A DNA stretch of 15,629 nucleotides from an uncultured Mesocricetibacter sp. (GCA_905373425.1 CAJPST010000029.1:1-15629); one strand, 5' to 3'. Positions 1-8,370 are shown, counted from the stretch's first letter. Notes: generated from the sequence alone by a model not told the origin. Program-made: numbers and translations.

Positions 1-1037
1 AGATAACTTAACGCATGTAAAATAAAGGCAAAGTCCGCTTTGGATTTTGGTGCAAGCACGCCAGCAGGGGCAAAGCGCTCATCGTTAATTAGCGTTGGAT
101 CGTCTGAGCCAATCCATTTCACGGAGTAAGGCGGATTAGAAACGATAGCATCGAAGGGTTTATCTTCACCAAATTGAGGATTCATTAAGGTGTTGCCAAG
201 GGCAATATCAAACTTGTCGTAGTTGATGTTATGCAAAAACATATTCATACGAGCAAGGTTATAAGTGGTGTGATTGATTTCCTGCCCGAAGAACCCTTCT
301 TCAATGATGTGTTCATCAAATTGTTTTTTCGCTTGTAACAATAACGAACCGGAACCGGCAGCAGGGTCGTAAATTTTATTGACCTTCTCTTGTCCATATA
401 AAGCCAGTCGAGCAATTAGCTTGGATACGCATTGTGGCGTAAAGAACTCGCCACCCGATTTACCGGCATTAGCAGCATAGTTGGAAATTAAAAATTCGTA
501 AGCATCACCGAATAAATCAATATGATTATCTTCAAAGTCACCAAAATCTAACTCAGCAACGCCTTTTAATACAGCAGCTAGACGGCTGTTTTTATCGGCA
601 ACGGTATTGCCCAGACGGTTGCTGGTGGTATCAAAATCAGCAAATAAGCCTTTGATATCCTGTTCGGAAGGGTAGCCTATGGCGGAGTTTTCGATGTCAT
701 TAAAGATTTGTTTTAATTCGGTATTAAGATTTGGATTGGTGTTGGCATTCGCTACGACATTTTTAAATAATTGGCTTGGGTAAATAAAATAACCCTTGGT
801 TTTTACCGCATCTGCTTTAATTTCTGGCGTGATGATGTCATCAGATAAACCGGCATAGTTCACACTTTTATCACCACCTTCAATATAATTAGCAAAGTTT
901 TCGCTAATAAAGCGATAGAAAAGTGAGCCCAAAACGTATTGTTTAAAATCCCAACCATCGACAGAACCGCGGACATCATTAGCGATTTGCCAAATACGGC
1001 GTTGAAGTTCGGCGCGTTGTTGAATTGCAGCTGCCAT
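1..1037 (-). CDS. hsdM: Type I restriction-modification DNA methyltransferase subunit M, 3' part beyond window
   Basis: Open from the ATG at 1037 to the window edge with no stop: 345 codons, about two thirds of a typical 500-540 residue HsdM. HsdM supplies the N6-adenine methyltransferase of a type I R-M complex (M2S for modification, R2M2S for restriction), using S-adenosylmethionine. Visible are the N-terminal helical domain (start MAAAIQQRAELQRRIWQIAN), the SAM-binding loop DPAAGSG at residues 224-230 and the catalytic NPPY motif at 301-304. The sequence closely resembles M.EcoR124I as I recall it, which suggests a type IC system. A good ribosome site (AAGGAG) precedes the ATG, inside a small CTCC-AAA-GGAG dyad. 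hsdS and hsdR are expected to the left, outside the window. The reading frame is undamaged in the part seen. Confidence 0.95.
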   Translation of the reverse strand, partial: MAAAIQQRAELQRRIWQIANDVRGSVDGWDFKQYVLGSLFYRFISENFANYIEGGDKSVNYAGLSDDIITPEIKADAVKTKGYFIYPSQLFKNVVANANTNPNLNTELKQIFNDIENSAIGYPSEQDIKGLFADFDTTSNRLGNTVADKNSRLAAVLKGVAELDFGDFEDNHIDLFGDAYEFLISNYAANAGKSGGEFFTPQCVSKLIARLALYGQEKVNKIYDPAAGSGSLLLQAKKQFDEHIIEEGFFGQEINHTTYNLARMNMFLHNINYDKFDIALGNTLMNPQFGEDKPFDAIVSNPPYSVKWIGSDDPTLINDERFAPAGVLAPKSKADFAFILHALSY

Positions 1038-1581
1038 TAAAAGCTCCTTTGGAGAATTGGGTATTAAGTTAAGGTGCTATTCTACCTTTCGCTAGCTCAT
1101 TTATAAATATCAATAAGGCGGTTCGTATAATAAAAATCCCATAAACTTGTTTTTCTCAGAATTTTAAGTGTTATCTACGCAGTGATAAAAACACTAAAAA
1201 CCTGAGCTTACAAACTTTATATATATTTAAGGCGCTATTTGATGTTGCTTGATTAAAATAGTGGTAGCATATTTCGAACGTATTTTATCGGTACTGTTAA
1301 CATAGCAACTTGTTTGTGAAACGGATTGGCATAATGCTTATAGCTTTCAGCGTGCTTATTTTATTTCGTATTCTGATGTGGAAAGTGCGGTTATATTTTA
1401 GAGTGTTTTTTGGTTTGGAGGAATCTGCATAAGTTTTTAAAGAAACATTGCGTTTGTAATAGTGTGATTGTGTTTATATACTATAATTCCAACTGATTTT
1501 TATCTGAATTTTTATAAAGCTTATTAAAATTTCGAGTGAATCAATTTTTTGTTTATTGAATATGTACCTAAGGAGTAAGCG
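1038..1581. other. 544-base AT-rich intergenic region between hsdM and the Sel1 gene
   Basis: No convincing gene on either strand. It must hold the start signals of two divergent genes. Candidates are TAGAAT reading left towards hsdM (around 1078-1083) and an exact TATAAT at 1482-1487 reading right towards the Sel1 gene, neither with a good -35 hexamer at standard spacing. A weak interrupted dyad (AGTG-TTATC ... GATAA-aaa-CACT) lies near 1168-1195. One uptake signal is at 1383-1391. The rest shows no repeat or mobile-element trace that I can see. Confidence 0.5.
1383..1391 (+). repeat. DNA uptake signal sequence (Hin-type USS)
   Basis: Perfect core AAGTGCGGT followed by the AT-rich tail typical of the extended USS. 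It stands alone in the intergenic gap and is not part of a hairpin. Confidence 0.9.
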
Positions 1582-2649
1582 GTGATTGTACAACAAGGTA
1601 AAACAAATAAAATTAGCCTAATGATTCGAATAATTACGATCTCTGTAATTATTTTTTCATTATGGATTATGTTCACTCAGAAAAATTATTATCGAATGTC
1701 TCTTGCCGAATTGACCAAATATGCACGGATGAATGATCCAAAAGCGCAAACCGCGTTGGGATATCGATATGATGAAGGGGTAGGCGTGGCTGCTGATCCT
1801 AAGACGGCATTTAACTTATATCAAAAAGCGGCAAAGCAAGGAAATACTGCCGCTATGTATAAGATCGCTTATTTATACGCTGAGGGGAGAGGTGTAGAGC
1901 AGAGTTTTGATAAAGCAAGAGAGTGGTATCAAAAAATGCTGGAATTAGAGCCCGATTCTTCGGATGCTGTGTATGGTGTATGCTGGAGTTACATAAAACA
2001 AGAAAGTTATGCCAACGCAATGCCTTTCTGTAAACAAGCGGCGGACAAAGGCGCAGTAGAAGGGGAAAGTGCAGTTGCTTGGTTGCTCGCAAAAGGAGTG
2101 GAGGGACAGGAAGGTAAAGCTAAAGCGATAGAATTGTATTCAAATGCAGTCGAGAAAGGTAGCAGTAGTGCGATGTTGAATTTAGCAGCAGCATATGTAA
2201 CCGGCGATGGGGTTAAGAAAGATGTTGCAAAAGGGCTTGAATTATATCGCAAAGCGGCAGAGGCAGGAGAAGCAGCCGCCCAAGGGTATTTGGGACATAT
2301 TTACCTTACAGGAGAGGTGGGCGGATATGTTGTCGGCAGGGATTATAGAAAAGCCTTAGCTTATATTGAACAAGGTATTGAACAACAAGATGAGCAAGCA
2401 CAATATTTAATGGGGTGGTTACACCATTCCGGTCGGGGTAGGCCTAGAGATTTTAAGCAGGCAATGGAATGGTATCAGAAAGCAGCAGCGCAAAATATGC
2501 CTCATGCAATAAATAATATCGGTTATATGTACGAACACGGTCAGGGTGTAGCCACAGATAGAAATGAGGCAATAAAATGGTATAAACGCGCTGCCGCGTT
2601 AAATTATGAAGAAGCCAAAAGGAATTTAGAGCGATTAGGGCAGCAATAA
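1582..2649 (+). CDS. Membrane-anchored Sel1-repeat (SLR/TPR-like) protein
   Basis: 355 residues starting at GTG, chosen because AAGGAG at 1570-1575 sits six bases upstream. A short basic N-terminus is followed by one hydrophobic segment at about 13-31 with no cleavage site or lipobox. It is therefore probably a signal anchor with the rest of the protein in the periplasm. From about residue 52 to the end it consists of roughly seven helical Sel1-like repeats of about 36 residues, with the usual signatures (A..LGY.Y..G.GV..D...A...Y.KAA.QG); the copy at 125-158 is degenerate. Such repeats are protein-interaction solenoids and do not by themselves show a function. No partner gene is in the same orientation: hsdM is divergent and argA convergent. 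A degenerate uptake signal (AAAGAGCGGT, 2648-2657) overlaps its stop codon. Confidence 0.85.
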   Translation: MIVQQGKTNKISLMIRIITISVIIFSLWIMFTQKNYYRMSLAELTKYARMNDPKAQTALGYRYDEGVGVAADPKTAFNLYQKAAKQGNTAAMYKIAYLYAEGRGVEQSFDKAREWYQKMLELEPDSSDAVYGVCWSYIKQESYANAMPFCKQAADKGAVEGESAVAWLLAKGVEGQEGKAKAIELYSNAVEKGSSSAMLNLAAAYVTGDGVKKDVAKGLELYRKAAEAGEAAAQGYLGHIYLTGEVGGYVVGRDYRKALAYIEQGIEQQDEQAQYLMGWLHHSGRGRPRDFKQAMEWYQKAAAQNMPHAINNIGYMYEHGQGVATDRNEAIKWYKRAAALNYEEAKRNLERLGQQ

Positions 2650-2674
2650 AGAGCGGTCGATTTTTTTATCATTT

Positions 2675-3991
2675 TTATTCTTCTTTCAGCGATTTCACTA
2701 AAATTTTTGATCTACGCGCGTAGTTATAATGTTGCCGTTTGTCTTGCGGTAGGTTAGTGACATCAGCAAGGTGAAAGCCGCGTTCTTGAAACCAATGTAC
2801 GGTGCGCGTGGTGAGAACGAAAAGTTTTTCTATGTTTTGTTGTTTGGCGCGTTTTTGGATTTCTTCCAGCAGAATATCGCCGCGTGAAGAATTACGATAG
2901 TCAGGATGAACGGCAACGCATGCCATTTCAGCCATTTTTTCCTGCGCATAAACATTTAGTGCGGCGCAGGCGATAATGACGCCGTCGCGGTCGATAATGG
3001 TATAGTTAGCGATATCCATTTCCAGCTGTTCACGCGAACGTTTGACTAAAATGCCTTGCTGTTCGAGCGGGCGGATCAGTTCCAATAATCCGGGGATGTC
3101 TTGTATGGTGGCAATGCGGACATCTTCCGCATTTTCCATTGATAGTTGAGTGCCCACACCGTCACGGGTGAATAGTTCCTGTAAAAGGGAGCCGTCTTCT
3201 TCGTAGCTGATCAGGTGAGAACGCTTTACGCCACTACGGCAGACTTCAATAGCAGCTTGTAAGAATCTTGCCTGCGAGCTGTGATATTGATTATCTTCAA
3301 TTAGTTTTTCTAAGTGGATTATCGCTTGTTGTGGTGCCAAATCACTGAGCGTTTGTCTGTCATTATCCAAAATTCCTTGTGTATCACAAAAGCCGATCAG
3401 TTTTTCCGCCTTGAGTTTTATTGCAACCTGTGTCGCGATTTCTTCAAAGGGTAGGTTAAATGTCTCTCCTGTGACAGAAGGCGCGATCGGGCTTATCAGC
3501 ACGATTGCATCTCTTTCCAATTGCTGTTTAATATTTTCTACTTCAATACGACGGATTTTTCCGCTTAACATATAATCTACGCCATCATCTACGCCGATAG
3601 GTTGGGCTAGAATAAAATTACTGCTAACGACATTTAAAATAGGGGAGTGGGGCAAGCGTAGGGTGAGGCGGGCGGTAATATCATAATTTAGCTTGCCTAC
3701 TGCTTGTTTAACTAATTCTAGCGTGCGAGGATCAGTCACACGGATATTTTTATGATAGATTGGCTCAATTCCGTGTTGTGCCAATAATGTATTAATTTGT
3801 ACTCGTGCGCCGAATACGATAATTAATTTAATGCCGAGACTATGCAATAGGCTTATATCACTGATTATGTTGATAAAATTTGCTCCGGCAATAGCATCGC
3901 CGTCGAGCATAATCACAAAAGTTTTGCCGCGATGCATATTGACATAAGGGGTGGATTGTCTAAACCATTGGACTAATTCTGTGCTGCGCAT
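2675..3991 (-). CDS. argA: N-acetylglutamate synthase (amino-acid N-acetyltransferase)
   Basis: 438 residues, against 443 in E. coli as I recall. Transfers acetyl from acetyl-CoA to glutamate, the first step of arginine synthesis, in the cytoplasm. The N-terminal amino-acid-kinase-like domain (about 1-280), which carries arginine feedback control in the family, includes MLDGDAI at 28-34. The C-terminal GNAT domain (about 290-430) has the acetyl-CoA loop RNSSRG at 366-371 and the family-typical FVLTTRTVHWFQERGF at 391-406. The ATG at 3991 is preceded by AGGGG at 3996-4000. It is transcribed alone, convergent with the Sel1 gene (25 bases apart). Two ARG boxes overlap its promoter, so ArgR repression by arginine is expected. 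Confidence 0.97.
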   Translation of the reverse strand: MRSTELVQWFRQSTPYVNMHRGKTFVIMLDGDAIAGANFINIISDISLLHSLGIKLIIVFGARVQINTLLAQHGIEPIYHKNIRVTDPRTLELVKQAVGKLNYDITARLTLRLPHSPILNVVSSNFILAQPIGVDDGVDYMLSGKIRRIEVENIKQQLERDAIVLISPIAPSVTGETFNLPFEEIATQVAIKLKAEKLIGFCDTQGILDNDRQTLSDLAPQQAIIHLEKLIEDNQYHSSQARFLQAAIEVCRSGVKRSHLISYEEDGSLLQELFTRDGVGTQLSMENAEDVRIATIQDIPGLLELIRPLEQQGILVKRSREQLEMDIANYTIIDRDGVIIACAALNVYAQEKMAEMACVAVHPDYRNSSRGDILLEEIQKRAKQQNIEKLFVLTTRTVHWFQERGFHLADVTNLPQDKRQHYNYARRSKILVKSLKEE

Positions 3992-4006
3992 AATTCCCCT
4001 CTCTTT

Positions 4007-4045
4007 GTTGAATATAAATTCATCAATAATGAATTTATATTCATT
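4007..4045. promoter_or_regulatory. Tandem ARG boxes (ArgR operator) of argA
   Basis: Two 14-base cores fit TGAAT-WWWW-ATTCA exactly: TGAATATAAATTCA at 4009-4022 and TGAATTTATATTCA at 4030-4043. Written as 18-bp boxes (4007-4024 and 4028-4045) they are separated by 3 bp, with centres 21 bp apart, which is the known spacing for ArgR hexamer operators in enterobacteria. The pair lies 16-54 bases upstream of the argA ATG and covers the -10 and probable start point. Confidence 0.92.
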
Positions 4046-4072
4046 TTAACGGATATGCAAGTGAAATTTCAA
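4043..4072 (-). promoter_or_regulatory. Probable argA promoter
   Basis: Reading the minus strand: -35 TTGAAA (4067-4072), 18-base spacer, -10 TAAAAT (4043-4048). The last T of the -10 is the first base of the distal ARG box, so ArgR binding would block RNA polymerase directly. Confidence 0.65.
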
Positions 4073-4079
4073 AAAACGT

Positions 4080-4124
4080 AAAAAAATAACCGAACTTTTA
4101 ATGATTGCCTTACAAAGTGCGGTT
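4080..4124 (-). terminator. Rho-independent terminator of hflKC, containing a USS
   Basis: On the minus strand AACCGCACTTT (4114-4124) pairs with AAAGTTCGGTT (4088-4098), 10 of 11 bases, across a 15-base loop. It is followed by seven T (complement of 4080-4086). One arm is a perfect uptake signal (4115-4123) and the other a one-mismatch copy. Confidence 0.8.
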
Positions 4125-4149
4125 AATATTTTTAGTGATTTTTGTAAAG

Positions 4150-5034
4150 TTATTTAGGAGCCTGCATAAAGCGGAAGAATTCGCTATCCGGTTTGAGAAT
4201 CATCATATTCTCACCTGAAGCAAAGCTATTTTCATAGGCTTTCAGGCTGCGGATAAAACTAAAGAATTCCGGTTCTTGTGCAAATGCATCGGAATAAATT
4301 TTCGCCGCCATTGCATCTCCGGTACCACGTAATTCCTGTGCTGTTTTATTGGCATTGGCGAGGATTACCGTAACTTTACGATCTACATCCGCTTGAATAA
4401 ACGTCGCTTTTTCTTTGCCTTGAGAGCGGTGTTCGCGCGCCACGGCATCACGTTCGGCCCGCATACGTTGATAAATCGAAGTAGATACTTCATTAGGCAG
4501 ATTGATTTGTTTAATACGTACGTCAATCACTTCGATTCCAAGCTCCGCCGCGCCATCCGGCCCGGTATTAAGCGCTTTTTTTGCTCCGGCCATTAATTCG
4601 CCGCGAGTACCCGAAACGATGTCTTTAATTGTGCGAGAACCGATTTCAGAGCGCAAACGGTCGTTGACTTTACGGCGTAATAAATTAGAGGCTTGAGCGT
4701 AATCCCCGTTATTGGTCGCCGTATAAAAACGGCTGAAATCACTAATGCGCCATTTAACGTAGGAATCGACCAGTAAGTCTTTTTTCTCTACAGTAACGAA
4801 ACGATCCGCTTGACCGTCAAGGGTGATGATTCGCGCGTTTAATACCTTTAAATTGTCGATAAAAGGCACTTTGAAATGCAGCCCGGGGGTGTAAATAACA
4901 ACTTTGTTGTCCGAATCGCGCATTGCTTTTTCAAAGCGTAGCATAATACCGCGCGAACCTTCCTTTACCACCACGATACTGGAATATAATACAACGGCAA
5001 TTAACGCGACAGCGGAAGTAAAAAACTTATTCAT
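4150..5034 (-). CDS. hflC: HflC, SPFH/band-7 subunit of the HflKC modulator of FtsH
   Basis: 294 residues. With HflK it forms the large inner-membrane cage that associates with the FtsH protease and limits its access to membrane substrates. An N-terminal signal anchor (about 5-22) is followed by the SPFH/band-7 domain (from VVVKEGSRGIMLRFEK) and a coiled-coil stretch rich in charged residues (about 185-235). Its ATG overlaps the hflK stop by one base (TAATG), so the two are translationally coupled. Unlike E. coli, where hfq-hflX precede hflK, the pair here sits behind smpB. A terminator follows at 4080-4124. Confidence 0.97.
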   Translation of the reverse strand: MNKFFTSAVALIAVVLYSSIVVVKEGSRGIMLRFEKAMRDSDNKVVIYTPGLHFKVPFIDNLKVLNARIITLDGQADRFVTVEKKDLLVDSYVKWRISDFSRFYTATNNGDYAQASNLLRRKVNDRLRSEIGSRTIKDIVSGTRGELMAGAKKALNTGPDGAAELGIEVIDVRIKQINLPNEVSTSIYQRMRAERDAVAREHRSQGKEKATFIQADVDRKVTVILANANKTAQELRGTGDAMAAKIYSDAFAQEPEFFSFIRSLKAYENSFASGENMMILKPDSEFFRFMQAPK

Positions 5035-6245
5035 TATTGTAATCTCCCTTTGCGTTCGGTTTGTTGTGGCGCTGCGGAAACATGATTATTTTCGTTCAAA
5101 ACAGGCTTGGGATTGACCGCACTTTGTACCTGTGGTTGAGGAGCCTCGCTCTTAGGCACAGTTTTGCCACGCAATAATTGCTCCAACGGCAACACGGCTA
5201 AATTGTTTCCATTGCCGTCCATCATCACTTTCGGCGTATTCGCCATTACTTTTTCCATTGATTGAATATATAAACGCTCACGTAATAATTCAGGGGAGGT
5301 TTTATACTCCGGTAATAGGCGCTGGAAGCGTTCTACTTCCCCTTTTGCTTCAAGTACGACTTGATCTTTGTAAGCGGTAGCTTCTTCGATGATGCGTTGT
5401 GCATTACCGCGCGCAATAGGTTCTTGTCCGCGAGCATAGGCTTCCGCTTCGCGAATGTAGCGTTGCTCATCTTCTTGCGCTTTAATTGCATCATCAAATG
5501 CGTCTTTTACTTCTTCCGGCGGACGGGCAGATTGGAAGTTTACGTCGATCACTTCTAACCCCATATCATAAGGTTCAATGATTGCATTTAGTGATTTCCA
5601 GGTGTTTTCACGCACGACCGCACGTCCGGTAGTCAGAATATCATCCATTGACATATGGCCGATCACATAACGCAGTGCGCTGTCGGTGGCTTGTCCGAGG
5701 CTGTCGTCGGCATTGATTACGCTGAACAAGAATTTAGCGGGATCTTTAACGCGATATTGCACGGTCATTTCCACTTTTACCATGTTTTCGTCTTGAGTCA
5801 GCATGGCGCCTTGGGTTTTCAGTTCACGAATTTGTTCAACATTAACAAGAGTTACGTTGTCGATAAAGGTTGGTTTCCATTTTAAACCGGGCTGTTGAAT
5901 ATTGTCCTTCAATAAAGCACCCAAACGGGTCACTACACCGCGTTCTGCTTCTTTAATGGTATAAAAACCACTTGCTCCCCACACGAGTATGCCGCCGATA
6001 ACAGCAGCAATCGGTAAGAACTTGCCGAGATTAAAAGAAGAATTGGAGTACCGATTACCTCCGTTATTCCCCGAACCACCTAATTTTTTCAGCAAGTTAT
6101 TAAACATTTCTTCTAAATCAGGCGGGGATTGTTCGTGATTGGAGCCACGGTTTGAATTAGGTTCATTGCCGCTCGGCTTGTTATCGGACGATTGTCCGCT
6201 TTGTCCCGGTTTGCCCCAAGGATCCTGAGTCGAGTTATTCGACAT
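5034..6245 (-). CDS. hflK: HflK, SPFH/band-7 partner of HflC
   Basis: 403 residues from the ATG at 6245. I prefer this start to an in-frame ATG at 6257, because the GGAG that serves as ribosome site overlaps that upstream ATG. A Gly/Asn/Ser-rich cytoplasmic N-terminus carries the conserved DPWG (8-11). One membrane segment lies at about 76-95, then the SPFH domain (YTIKEAERGVVTRLG onward), a helical region and a variable polar C-terminal tail. It works with HflC as the FtsH-associated complex. An uptake signal (5116-5124) lies in the part encoding the variable tail, where it costs little. The 138-base gap to smpB suggests its own promoter, but no hexamers stand out. Confidence 0.96.
   Translation of the reverse strand: MSNNSTQDPWGKPGQSGQSSDNKPSGNEPNSNRGSNHEQSPPDLEEMFNNLLKKLGGSGNNGGNRYSNSSFNLGKFLPIAAVIGGILVWGASGFYTIKEAERGVVTRLGALLKDNIQQPGLKWKPTFIDNVTLVNVEQIRELKTQGAMLTQDENMVKVEMTVQYRVKDPAKFLFSVINADDSLGQATDSALRYVIGHMSMDDILTTGRAVVRENTWKSLNAIIEPYDMGLEVIDVNFQSARPPEEVKDAFDDAIKAQEDEQRYIREAEAYARGQEPIARGNAQRIIEEATAYKDQVVLEAKGEVERFQRLLPEYKTSPELLRERLYIQSMEKVMANTPKVMMDGNGNNLAVLPLEQLLRGKTVPKSEAPQPQVQSAVNPKPVLNENNHVSAAPQQTERKGRLQ
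5116..5124 (-). repeat. USS inside hflK
   Basis: Perfect core AAGTGCGGT on the minus strand, read in frame as part of Gln-Ser-Ala-Val in the low-complexity C-terminal tail of HflK. Confidence 0.9.
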
Positions 6246-6321
6246 AAAAATCTCCATCTGTTACAAAATTTTTACAAGTCTATCTAAAATATCGAATGAA
6301 GTCTAGGCGTGTACTAAATAT

Positions 6322-6387
6322 AAAGTGCGGTGGGTTTTTAATGCGTTTTTGAAGTGAATAAAACGACAGAAAAAACGACCGCACTTT
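6322..6387. repeat. Inverted pair of uptake signals between smpB and hflK
   Basis: AAAGTGCGGT at 6322-6331 and its complement ACCGCACTTT at 6378-6387 form a perfect 10-bp stem. The loop is long (46 bases), with further T-rich/A-rich complementarity inside. No T run follows on the minus strand, so it could attenuate smpB read-through but is not a clear terminator. Confidence 0.75.
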
Positions 6388-6395
6388 GCTTGCTA

Positions 6396-6878
6396 TTAGC
6401 CTCGGTTAGCGTTTTTCATAATCCGATCTTTTTGCAGTTTCCACTCACGTTCTTTAATATCATCACGTTTGTCGTGTTGTTTTTTACCTTTAGCTAAACC
6501 GATTTTCACTTTTGCCCAAGCTTGTTTCCAATAGAGCGATAAAGCAATGATCGTGTAACCATCGCGATTGGCTTTACCGAATAGAGTAGCAAGTTCTTTT
6601 TGATTCAGCAGAAGCTTACGTGTTCGTGTCGGATCACACACAACATGAGTGGAAGCTACGCTGAGAGGCTGAATGGTTGCGCCAAATAAAAAGGCTTCAC
6701 CACGTTGGAAAATAATATAACTGTCACTGATATTAGCTTTGCCCGCACGCATAGATTTGACTTCCCAACCTTGTAGGGAAAGTCCGGCTTCAATTTCTTC
6801 TTCAATAAAATAGTCGTGACGGGCGCGTTTATTTAACGCGATGGTGTTGGAACCAGGTTTAACTTTTTTCTTTGTCAT
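6396..6878 (-). CDS. smpB: SsrA-binding protein SmpB
   Basis: 160 residues, the normal length. Binds tmRNA and delivers it to stalled ribosomes for trans-translation. Family features are easy to see: ALNKRARHDYFIEEEIEAG (14-32), GWEVKSMRAGKANISDSY (37-54), the KLLLNQKE region, GLAKGKKQHDKR, and a basic C-terminal tail that in the family inserts into the empty ribosomal A-site and mRNA channel. The ribosome site is weak (AAAGA). A good sigma-70-like promoter lies upstream at 6915-6943. The ssrA RNA gene itself is not in this window. Confidence 0.98.
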   Translation of the reverse strand: MTKKKVKPGSNTIALNKRARHDYFIEEEIEAGLSLQGWEVKSMRAGKANISDSYIIFQRGEAFLFGATIQPLSVASTHVVCDPTRTRKLLLNQKELATLFGKANRDGYTIIALSLYWKQAWAKVKIGLAKGKKQHDKRDDIKEREWKLQKDRIMKNANRG

Positions 6879-6914
6879 AATCTTTATTAATCAATTCATT
6901 TTTAATTATCTGCA

Positions 6915-6943
6915 ATTCTACCCAATCCCCTGTAAAAGTACAA
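6915..6943 (-). promoter_or_regulatory. Probable smpB promoter
   Basis: Minus strand: -35 TTGTAC (complement of 6938-6943), 17-base spacer, -10 TAGAAT (complement of 6915-6920), about 37 bases before the ATG. Confidence 0.6.
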
Positions 6944-6993
6944 TTTCACCTAAAAGAAGAATGGTATTTTTTGTAAAAAAATCTGATTATTAC

Positions 6994-7022
6994 TTGCAAT
7001 AAAAGACGTTAGCGCTAAAAAT
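6994..7022 (+). promoter_or_regulatory. Candidate fadI promoter with an embedded palindrome
   Basis: TTGCAA (6994-6999) with a 16-17 base spacer to an A-rich -10 (7016-7022). Most of the spacer is the perfect 10-bp palindrome TTAGCGCTAA (7009-7018), echoed by TAGCG at 7022-7026. It could be an operator. It does not resemble the FadR site known from E. coli. The -10 is poor, so this is tentative. Confidence 0.3.
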
Positions 7023-7052
7023 AGCGAAATTGAAAACAGACAGGAAATTAGA

Positions 7053-8360
7053 ATGTTTACCGAACAGAAACTGATAACCGCACAGGGGAAGCGGATTGCC
7101 GTGGTGGCAGGATTGCGCACGCCGTTTAATAAAAAAGATACGGGATTTAAACAGGTGTTCGCTGCGGATCTCGGTACAATGGTAACTAATGAATTGTTAA
7201 ATCGCTTTCCGGTAGAACGTGATTTGATTCAGCAATTAATTTTCGGACAGGTCATTCAAAACCCGGATGTTCCAAATGTTGCGCGTGAAATTGCGGTAAC
7301 TTTAGGGTTATCGCACGTTCAGGCTTATACCGTTAGTAGCTCTTGTGTAACAGGATTGCAGGTGGTGGCAAATGTGGCGAGCAGTATTGTCAGTGGCTCG
7401 ATTTTATCGGGAATTGCAGGCGGAGCGGATTCTATTTCTAATTCTTCTATTAGTCTGAATCCACGAATGTTGCAGCTATTTAAAGATGTATTAAAAGCCA
7501 ACAGCTGGGAGCGTAAGTTAGAATTATTGAAGCAACTTTCATGGCGAGATTTGAAACCGCATGGAGTAAATTTACGCGATTATATTACGCAATATTCGGT
7601 GGCTGACGTGTCGGAACAAATGGCGCGTAATTTTAAAATTAGCCGTAAGGAACAAGATGAGTTTACTGCGGATTCCCATCAAAAAGCCAATATGGCATGG
7701 CAAAACAGCCTACTTAAAAATGAAGTTATGATTTCTTTTCCGCACCCTTATGAAAATGTGGTAGTGGCGGATAACTTCATCGCCCAAAGTATTAAACCTT
7801 CCTATTATGAAAACTTTAAACCGTTGGCAGATAAAAAGTATGGTACGGTGACACAATGGAATATCGCCAACGCCTGCGATGGAGCTGCCGCGGTGATGTT
7901 AATGCGGGAAGATATTGCCGACGCGCAAGGTTTGCAACCGCTCGGTTTTATCCGTAGTTATGCCATGACGGGTAATGAAGTATGGGAAAATATGTTAAGC
8001 GGTACTACTTTTGCCTCTTCTCTGGCTTTACAGCGTGCCGGTCTGCAGCTACAGGATATTGATTTAATTGATATGCATGAATCCTCCGCTGCGCAAACCT
8101 TGGCGAATTTACGTTTATTTGAAGATGATGAATTTGCACGTACACAGTTAAACCGTACATCGGCGATTGGCGAGGTACAGAGGGAAAAATTAAATGTACT
8201 AGGCGGTTCACTGGCGTATGGCAATCCGCGTGCGGTTACGGGGTTGCGGATTTTAATTCAAGCGTTGTTCGAGTTGAAACGCCGTGATAAATCTCTCGCC
8301 TTAGTGGCTACAAGTGGCTTAGGCGGCTTGGGAGCAGCGATGATATTGGAACGGGAATAA
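7053..8360 (+). CDS. fadI: FadI-like 3-ketoacyl-CoA thiolase with altered active site
   Basis: 435 residues, full length for FadI (436 in E. coli). Family role: thiolytic cleavage of 3-ketoacyl-CoA as the beta subunit of the anaerobic beta-oxidation complex. The thiolase fold is clear (RIAVVAGLRTPF at 14-25, GGADS at 123-127, NVLGGSLAYG at 381-390, GGLGAAM at 424-430). The nucleophile Cys98 (SSSCVTG) and His342 (MHES) are present. However, the catalytic His of the GHP motif is Asn391 (GNPRAVTG), and the C-terminal catalytic Cys is Ser421 (ATSGLGGLG). The usual HEAFA is HESSA, and the NSS...DGAAA segment reads NIANACDGAAA. Standard thiolysis is therefore doubtful. The ATG is preceded by AGGAAA at 7041. 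First gene of an operon with fadJ and ubiD. Confidence 0.9.
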   Translation: MFTEQKLITAQGKRIAVVAGLRTPFNKKDTGFKQVFAADLGTMVTNELLNRFPVERDLIQQLIFGQVIQNPDVPNVAREIAVTLGLSHVQAYTVSSSCVTGLQVVANVASSIVSGSILSGIAGGADSISNSSISLNPRMLQLFKDVLKANSWERKLELLKQLSWRDLKPHGVNLRDYITQYSVADVSEQMARNFKISRKEQDEFTADSHQKANMAWQNSLLKNEVMISFPHPYENVVVADNFIAQSIKPSYYENFKPLADKKYGTVTQWNIANACDGAAAVMLMREDIADAQGLQPLGFIRSYAMTGNEVWENMLSGTTFASSLALQRAGLQLQDIDLIDMHESSAAQTLANLRLFEDDEFARTQLNRTSAIGEVQREKLNVLGGSLAYGNPRAVTGLRILIQALFELKRRDKSLALVATSGLGGLGAAMILERE

Positions 8361-8370
8361 GGAGTAAAAC

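Noticed and set aside
1..1037. Possible frameshift or pseudogene in hsdM
   Set aside because: Codon-by-codon reading from 1037 to the edge shows no stop or motif break; it is only truncated by the window.
2648..2680. Terminator between the Sel1 gene and argA
   Set aside because: There is a T run after a degenerate uptake signal (AAAGAGCGGT) but no hairpin. A second such degenerate copy at 14021-14030 also lacks one.
6246..6257. Upstream in-frame ATG for hflK at 6257
   Set aside because: The GGAG ribosome site needed for the ATG at 6245 overlaps this codon, and no ribosome site precedes 6257.
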